Assembly: GCA_022690815.1 (NCBI GenBank)
Contig: JALCZJ010000022.1
Location: forward strand, 1 to 46,043
From: Ferrimicrobium sp.
GTDB taxonomy: Bacteria > Actinomycetota > Acidimicrobiia > Acidimicrobiales > Acidimicrobiaceae
Reading direction: 5' to 3'
Length of the DNA: 46,043 nucleotides
The notes under the pieces were generated by a model. The model saw only the letters and a list, made by a program, of their open reading frames with translations. It made no database searches and was not told the DNA's origin. Below are positions 42,269-46,043 of this stretch, piece after piece; the stretch's first letter is position 1, and each line of letters begins with the position of its first letter. The position numbers and the translations under genes are program-made.

Positions 42269-42640
42269 CTACGCCGCCGAGTCAGAACCCTTGGTCGAGC
42301 TTGACGGTGTCGATGCTGGGGCATCCTTTGGGGGCGTCGCGCTCGATGCCGGCTTCTCGGACGGCGTCGTGGTGCCAACTTCGCCGGATCCGGCCGTCGT
42401 CGAGGCGCTGGTGTCCTTTGCGTCGGACGACGACGCCACGGATGCGCCGCTCTTAGGTTGAGAGCCCCTCGAGTCGGTCTTATAGAAACCGGAGCCCTTG
42501 AACACGATCCCGATGTTGCCAAACACCTTGCGAAGCTCGCCCCCACAATGCTCACATGTCGTCAGCGGATCGTCATAAAATGACTGCACCACCTCGACAT
42601 GTTCACCACACTGCTTGCAGGCATACTCATACGTCGGCAT
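42269..42640 (-). CDS. FmdB-family zinc-ribbon protein (Ruc-like) with disordered tail
   Basis: A 123-aa protein. Residues 1-~55 form an FmdB zinc ribbon with CKQC and CEHC pairs (start MPTYEYACKQCGEH). The rest is a low-complexity Ser/Thr/Pro/Ala/Asp tail, surely disordered. This matches M. tuberculosis Rv0991c, described as a redox-regulated chaperone with an unstructured C terminus (Ruc). There, as here, it lies next to galU. ATG 42640 has GGAGGAGC just upstream. A CIRCE-like operator 39-65 bases upstream predicts HrcA heat-shock control. Confidence 0.9.
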   Translation of the reverse strand: MPTYEYACKQCGEHVEVVQSFYDDPLTTCEHCGGELRKVFGNIGIVFKGSGFYKTDSRGSQPKSGASVASSSDAKDTSASTTAGSGEVGTTTPSEKPASSATPPKDAPASTPSSSTKGSDSAA

Positions 42641-42678
42641 TGCTCCTCCAGTTCGGCCCTCAACTACGCTTCGATGAT

Positions 42679-42705
42679 CTAGCACTCTCAGTGCTAGACT
42701 GCTAA
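42679..42705 (-). promoter_or_regulatory. CIRCE-like HrcA operator
   Basis: CTAGCACTC (42679-42687), nine bases, GACTGCTAA (42697-42705) match the CIRCE consensus TTAGCACTC-N9-GAGTGCTAA at 16 of 18 arm positions with the exact spacing. An overlapping perfect palindrome TCTAGCACT-CTC-AGTGCTAGA (42678-42698) shares the left arm. It lies between the divergent FmdB-like gene and galU, closer to the former. Confidence 0.65.
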
Positions 42706-42746
42706 CTTCAGTGTAAACGCCACGTGTGTGTCCTCATTCCATCCGA

Positions 42747-42752
42747 TAGAAT
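42747..42752 (+). promoter_or_regulatory. Probable galU -10 box (TAGAAT)
   Basis: TAGAAT is a good -10 match 25 bases before ATG 42778. The predicted ~19-nt leader carries AAAGGAG. Confidence 0.45.
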
Positions 42753-42777
42753 GAGCTGGCAAACAAAGGAGTGGTGC

Positions 42778-43662
42778 ATGTCACAGATCACGAAGGTAGT
42801 GATTCCAGCAGCAGGGCTCGGCACCCGGTTCCTGCCCGCAACCAAGGCCCAGCCCAAAGAGATGCTGCCCATCGTCGACAAACCCGCCATCCAGTACGTG
42901 ATTGAGGAGGCAATACGCAACGGGTTGACCAACCTCCTCGTCATCACCGGGCGCGGCAAGCGCTCCATTGAAGATCATTTCGACGAATCCTTCGAACTCG
43001 AACAGCTACTATCGGACACCGGGCGCCCTAAGGAGCTTGATATCGTCCGTGGGATCGCAAAGCTTGGCAACATTCACTACATTCGCCAGGGTCGTCCCCT
43101 CGGACTAGGACATGCCGTCCTTGGGGCCAAGGCCCATGTCGGCAACGATCCATTCGTCACCATGCTCGCCGACGACATCATGACAGAGGACTCTGATCTC
43201 CTCGCCAAGATGCTCCAACTACACCGCGAGACCGGCTTTAGCGTCCTCTCGCTCATGCAGGTCCCCCGTGAGCAGATCCACCTGTACGGCTGCGCCGCAG
43301 TCGTCGAAGAGTCCAACTCCAGACTGCGGGTGGTCTCTGTCGTCGAAAAGCCAGATCCAAGGGATGCACCGTCGAACCTGGCAATCACCGGCCGATATCT
43401 GTTTACTCCTCAGATCTTCGACGCCATCGAGGCTACGCCATCCGGAAAGAACGGCGAGTTTCAGCTCACAGATGCGATCGAACTCCTCAGCCAGTCCCAA
43501 CCAGTTTTTGGCGTGGTTTTCCAACAGGGCCGCTACGACGTCGGCGACAAACTCGATTACCTTCGGGCGGTCGTCGAGATGGCCTTACAGCGCGACGATA
43601 TCGGGCCGGCATTCGCAGCCGAGTTGCGAAACATCATGGCGAGGGAGTTCGAGACTTCATGA
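42778..43662 (+). CDS. galU: UTP-glucose-1-phosphate uridylyltransferase (GalU)
   Basis: A 294-aa nucleotidyltransferase making UDP-glucose from UTP and glucose-1-phosphate. The signature VIPAAGLGTRFLPATKAQPKEMLPIVDKPAIQYV fills residues ~7-40 in family order, followed by GRGKRSIEDHFD and YDVGDKLDYL near the end. ATG 42778 with AAAGGAG upstream is preferred over the longer frame from 42724. Its stop overlaps moeA (ATGA). UDP-glucose feeds galT and envelope glycosylation. Confidence 0.97.
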   Translation: MSQITKVVIPAAGLGTRFLPATKAQPKEMLPIVDKPAIQYVIEEAIRNGLTNLLVITGRGKRSIEDHFDESFELEQLLSDTGRPKELDIVRGIAKLGNIHYIRQGRPLGLGHAVLGAKAHVGNDPFVTMLADDIMTEDSDLLAKMLQLHRETGFSVLSLMQVPREQIHLYGCAAVVEESNSRLRVVSVVEKPDPRDAPSNLAITGRYLFTPQIFDAIEATPSGKNGEFQLTDAIELLSQSQPVFGVVFQQGRYDVGDKLDYLRAVVEMALQRDDIGPAFAAELRNIMAREFETS

Positions 43663-44915
43663 GGCCACTCCACGAGGTCATCGAACACACCCTCGATCAC
43701 GTCCAACGCCTACCGGTTACACCTGTCGACATCGACGACGCAAGCGGTTTGTATCTTTCAGAGCCAGTCCTCGTTCATCAGCCAGTCCCCCCGTTTGACA
43801 ACACCGCGGTCGATGGCTTCGCAGTCTGTCTCGAGTCTTTTGGCGCTACCACATCTCCAGTGCTCAAGGTCACCGCAACCATCGCCGCCGGCGACGACCC
43901 TCGTGACCAACCCGTTGCACCCGGCGAAGCGATCCGGATCATGACCGGGGCACCGATTCCCCCTGGGACCGAGGCCATCGTGATGGTCGAAGACACGAGC
44001 ACCGACGGAGAGACGGTCACCATTCACGTGGCGCCATCCATTGGCGCCAATATCCGACGCCAAGGTAGCGATATCGACGTCGGCCAACACGTCTTCGACA
44101 CCGGGACAAAGATAACTCCTGCTGTGCGTGGCGTGCTCGCGTCGCTTGGGACCAAGCAGGTCAACGCCTTTCGACGACCGATCATCGGTGTGATCTCCAC
44201 CGGCGACGAACTCAGCGATGCCCCCGAGCTGCCTCCCGGGAAGATTCGCGACTCCAATCGACCCTCGTTGCTCGATTCGATTCGCTCTGCTGGTGCGGTT
44301 GCCCTCGATCTCGGCAACATCGGAGACGATCCCGTGCAGTTGAGAACCTCCTTCACCAACGCCGTTGCCACCTGCGACGCACTGGTCACCTCGGGCGGGG
44401 TCAGCGTCGGCGACTTCGACTTCACCAAGGCGGTACTTGACGAACTCTCAGACAATCAGTTCACCTGGTTTCAGGTGGCCATCAAGCCCGCAAAGCCATA
44501 CGCGTTTGGTCTGATCGACGGTGTGCCTGTCTTTGGCTTGCCTGGCAACCCGGTCTCAGCCCTGGTGAGCTTCGAACTCTTTGTGCGTCCATCAATTCTT
44601 AAAATGCTCGGTGCAACCACGATCTTTCGCCCCACCCTTCGGGCCCGAACGACGGTTGATCTGCACCACCAGCGAGATGGCAAGCTCCATCTGCTGCGGG
44701 GCAGCATCGAGACCGATAGCGCTGGCGACTTAACCGTCACGCCCCAAGGCCACCAAGGTTCACACATCCTCACCGGCATGGCCCAGGCCAACGGACTCAT
44801 CCTCATACCAGACGGAGCCCATCACCAGCCTGGTGAGACGGTGGAGGTGCTCCTCATCGGGGATCTCGGGGCCGAGTCCCTCTCGATCCCTGCATCGATC
44901 GCCGAGCAGGACTGA
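43659..44915 (+). CDS. moeA: Molybdopterin molybdotransferase (MoeA)
   Basis: This 418-aa enzyme inserts molybdate into adenylated molybdopterin. Family blocks include PPFDNTAVDGFAV near residues 44-56, RIMTGAPIPPGTEAIVMVEDT, ISTGDEL, IRDSNRPSL, TSGGVSVGDFDF and GLPGNPVSALVSF. The ATG overlaps the galU stop, and galU-moeA is conserved in actinobacteria including mycobacteria. No other molybdenum-cofactor gene is in the window. Confidence 0.96.
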   Translation: MRPLHEVIEHTLDHVQRLPVTPVDIDDASGLYLSEPVLVHQPVPPFDNTAVDGFAVCLESFGATTSPVLKVTATIAAGDDPRDQPVAPGEAIRIMTGAPIPPGTEAIVMVEDTSTDGETVTIHVAPSIGANIRRQGSDIDVGQHVFDTGTKITPAVRGVLASLGTKQVNAFRRPIIGVISTGDELSDAPELPPGKIRDSNRPSLLDSIRSAGAVALDLGNIGDDPVQLRTSFTNAVATCDALVTSGGVSVGDFDFTKAVLDELSDNQFTWFQVAIKPAKPYAFGLIDGVPVFGLPGNPVSALVSFELFVRPSILKMLGATTIFRPTLRARTTVDLHHQRDGKLHLLRGSIETDSAGDLTVTPQGHQGSHILTGMAQANGLILIPDGAHHQPGETVEVLLIGDLGAESLSIPASIAEQD

Positions 44916-44925
44916 CCACCATCAA

Positions 44926-45414
44926 ATGGCCACCACGCACGATCCCTTACAGGTCGTTCGCCAGCGCCTGGCGGCTCGCGGTATCGCCGACACTATCGTG
45001 GCCTTTGAAGCCGGAACCCACACCGCCAGAGACGCTGCTCAAGCCGTCGGGTGCGACGTCGCACAGATCGCCAAGAGCATTGTCTTTGACCTGGGCGGTA
45101 CGCCGTTGATCGTGGTGGCGGCTGGTAACCACCGCATCGACAAGCAACTGATCGCCACCACCGTCGGGACCACGGTCCATTCGGTCGGCGCCGACTATGT
45201 GCTCGGACACCTCGGGCTTGCGGTGGGCGGCGTGACTCCGCTCGCGGTCACAGACGACGTACCCTGTCTGCTTGATATCACCCTAGCCAAGTTTGATTGG
45301 ATTTGGTTAAGCGCAGGAACACCGTCGCACGTGCTGCAACTCCGGCCCGACGATCTACTGATGCTCACCCGTGGCCGATGGATTAGGGTGACAGAGACGA
45401 CGACAAATCACTAA
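44926..45414 (+). CDS. YbaK/EbsC-family aminoacyl-tRNA deacylase-like protein
   Basis: A 162-aa protein of the YbaK/ProX superfamily, which removes mischarged amino acids from tRNA. Visible features are AQIAKSIVFDLGG with the key Lys near residue 55, a middle GNHRIDKQLIA, VGGVTPLAV, and CLLDITLAKFDWIWLSAG. ATG 44926, 10 bases after moeA, is preferred over the 44833 frame that overlaps moeA. Substrate tRNA cannot be told. Confidence 0.9.
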   Translation: MATTHDPLQVVRQRLAARGIADTIVAFEAGTHTARDAAQAVGCDVAQIAKSIVFDLGGTPLIVVAAGNHRIDKQLIATTVGTTVHSVGADYVLGHLGLAVGGVTPLAVTDDVPCLLDITLAKFDWIWLSAGTPSHVLQLRPDDLLMLTRGRWIRVTETTTNH

Positions 45415-45439
45415 GGTCGCTCTGCCAAGAACCAGCTGA

Positions 45440-45649
45440 TCAATCGCTATTGGTACTCAATCGTGGCTTGGCAGCAATCTTCCAGGTCAGCACCGCAAAG
45501 CTCGTCGATATTGTACCAAGGCCAATATGGACGAGTCGAAAGCGAACTGAATGCTCCCGATCCTTGATCATGTTCTTGATGAGCACTGACCACACGTAGA
45601 TACTCCACGCTGCACTGAGTCGCAGCAACCACTTGTCTTTTGTCTGCAT
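45440..45649 (-). CDS. SCO4848-family small membrane protein
   Basis: A 69-aa protein with two hydrophobic segments: SAAWSIYVWSVLIKNMIKD near residues 12-30 and IGLGTISTSFAVLTW near 42-57. The pattern VWS...KN..KD....F.LVH matches actinobacterial SCO4848-family proteins, whose function is unknown. ATG 45649 follows a TAGGAT box by exactly six bases, so it is probably leaderless. It is convergent with the YbaK gene. The tnpB fossil ends 27 bases upstream, next to its promoter. Confidence 0.75.
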   Translation of the reverse strand: MQTKDKWLLRLSAAWSIYVWSVLIKNMIKDREHSVRFRLVHIGLGTISTSFAVLTWKIAAKPRLSTNSD

Positions 45650-45655
45650 GCCCCA

Positions 45656-45661
45656 ATCCTA
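45656..45661 (-). promoter_or_regulatory. SCO4848-gene -10 box (TAGGAT), leaderless start
   Basis: TAGGAT on the minus strand ends 6 bases before the ATG, placing the predicted transcription start exactly on the start codon. Confidence 0.5.
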
Positions 45662-45675
45662 CCGTTCTATGAACC

Positions 45676-45916
45676 TCACACAAATCCACTCACGTAGGTT
45701 TGCAGTTCACTTACTGCTTCGTCGAAGCCAGTTTCACCAGACGGCAAACCTAGGCTTGGTGTTTGGCCAGAGCTTTCTTCTCCACAGTCGTTACTTCCGG
45801 CGGAACTCGCCGCGTTGGTGTCTCGGTCATGGGAGGCACCACAACCGTCGCAGGTCCACTCACGGACGCTCAACGGCATAGACGCGGCTACTCGTCCGCA
45901 GGCGGAACAAGTCTTC
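45676..45916 (-). pseudogene. tnpB (IS200/IS605 family) C-terminal fragment
   Basis: Only the C-terminal ~80 residues of a TnpB nuclease remain, reading [15 protein letters not shown], then the zinc-finger half WTCDGCG and the RuvC-III motif HDRDTNAA, and ending SGFV. The RuvC-I and -II parts are missing. In frame, a TAA comes two codons before KTC, exactly where sequence of another insertion element begins. The frame shows no internal stop after that. The right end expected beyond tnpB is not evident, since the SCO4848 promoter starts within 15 bases. Confidence 0.85.
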
Positions 45917-46043
45917 TGTTAGCGGACATCTAAAACTGCACAGTGGCGGACAAATAATTGCACGGTGGCGGACACCAAAACTGCATGGCATTGGTGGGGT
46001 CCTAGGGGCCGGCACCTGGGGCGGGTAAGCATCCACAACAAGC
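45917..46043. mobile_element. End of an IS21-like insertion sequence (partial)
   Basis: From TGTTA at 45917 the sequence carries three copies of GCGGACA (45922, 45946, 45968), each followed ~8-10 bases later by TGCAC, GCAC or TGCAT, at spacings of 24 and 22 bases. Multiple ~20-bp terminal repeats with GCGGACA/TGTCCGC are typical of IS21-family ends as I know them. It interrupts tnpB. No istA frame is reached before the window ends, so the family call rests on the repeats only. Confidence 0.6.

Noticed and set aside
1-46043. CRISPR array, prophage or toxin-antitoxin pair
   Set aside because: No regularly spaced repeats, no phage structural or integrase genes and no recognisable toxin-antitoxin genes were found.

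Overview
The window looks like an ordinary chromosomal segment of an actinobacterium, most likely an acidophilic member of the Acidimicrobiia (Ferrimicrobium/Acidithrix-like). This is an inference. It rests on the actinobacterial mini ribosomal proteins bS22 and bL37, an SCO4848-family membrane protein, a mycobacterial-type GH15 trehalase-like enzyme, heterodimeric lycopene cyclase genes, and gene order shared with the Mycobacterium tuberculosis Rv0991c-Rv1011 neighbourhood. No phage or CRISPR array was seen. Mobile DNA is limited to the last ~370 bases.

Layout. Bases 1-7.5 kb hold tRNA-Gln, bS22 and a long minus-strand operon: ychF, a DUF192-like gene, rsmI, metG, tatD, then an RlpA-like secreted protein (in the slot that rpfB occupies in mycobacteria), rsmA and ispE. 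bL37 is read divergently from ychF. From 7.5 to 19.7 kb there is central metabolism: a membrane protein, a class V cysteine desulfurase, kynureninase, galT, ROK glucokinase plus zwf, a GH15 trehalase/glucoamylase-like enzyme, an MFS transporter and a PfkB kinase. From 20 to 26 kb there is an M1 aminopeptidase, then an envelope-type cluster: a methyltransferase converging on an overlapping GT4 glycosyltransferase, methyltransferase and alpha/alpha-toroid operon. From 26 to 31 kb a soluble MgtE-N/CBS protein faces an NRAMP-type transporter with unusual metal-site motifs and a structured leader. A methyltransferase with a coupled 55-aa ORF and a YedK/HMCES protein follow. From 31 to 41 kb there is an isoprenoid/carotenoid region: dxs, crtYc-crtYd and crtZ, a DUF6671 protein, an acyltransferase, and a crtE-crtI-crtB operon. 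From 41 to 45.7 kb there is a PHP phosphoesterase, an FmdB/Ruc-like zinc-ribbon protein behind a CIRCE-like operator, galU-moeA, a YbaK-type deacylase and the SCO4848-family gene. The window ends in a tnpB fossil cut by the end of an IS21-like element.

How the genes work together. ispE and dxs feed the MEP pathway. crtE, crtI, crtB, crtYc/crtYd and crtZ could turn its products into hydroxylated cyclic C40 carotenoids. GH15, ROK kinase and Zwf form a plausible route from trehalose (or a glucan) to glucose, glucose-6-phosphate and NADPH. Many genes here appear to be leaderless: a TAnnnT -10 box lies 6-10 bases before an ATG or GTG with no Shine-Dalgarno. Genes inside operons mostly rely on ATGA, GTGA or TGATG overlaps.
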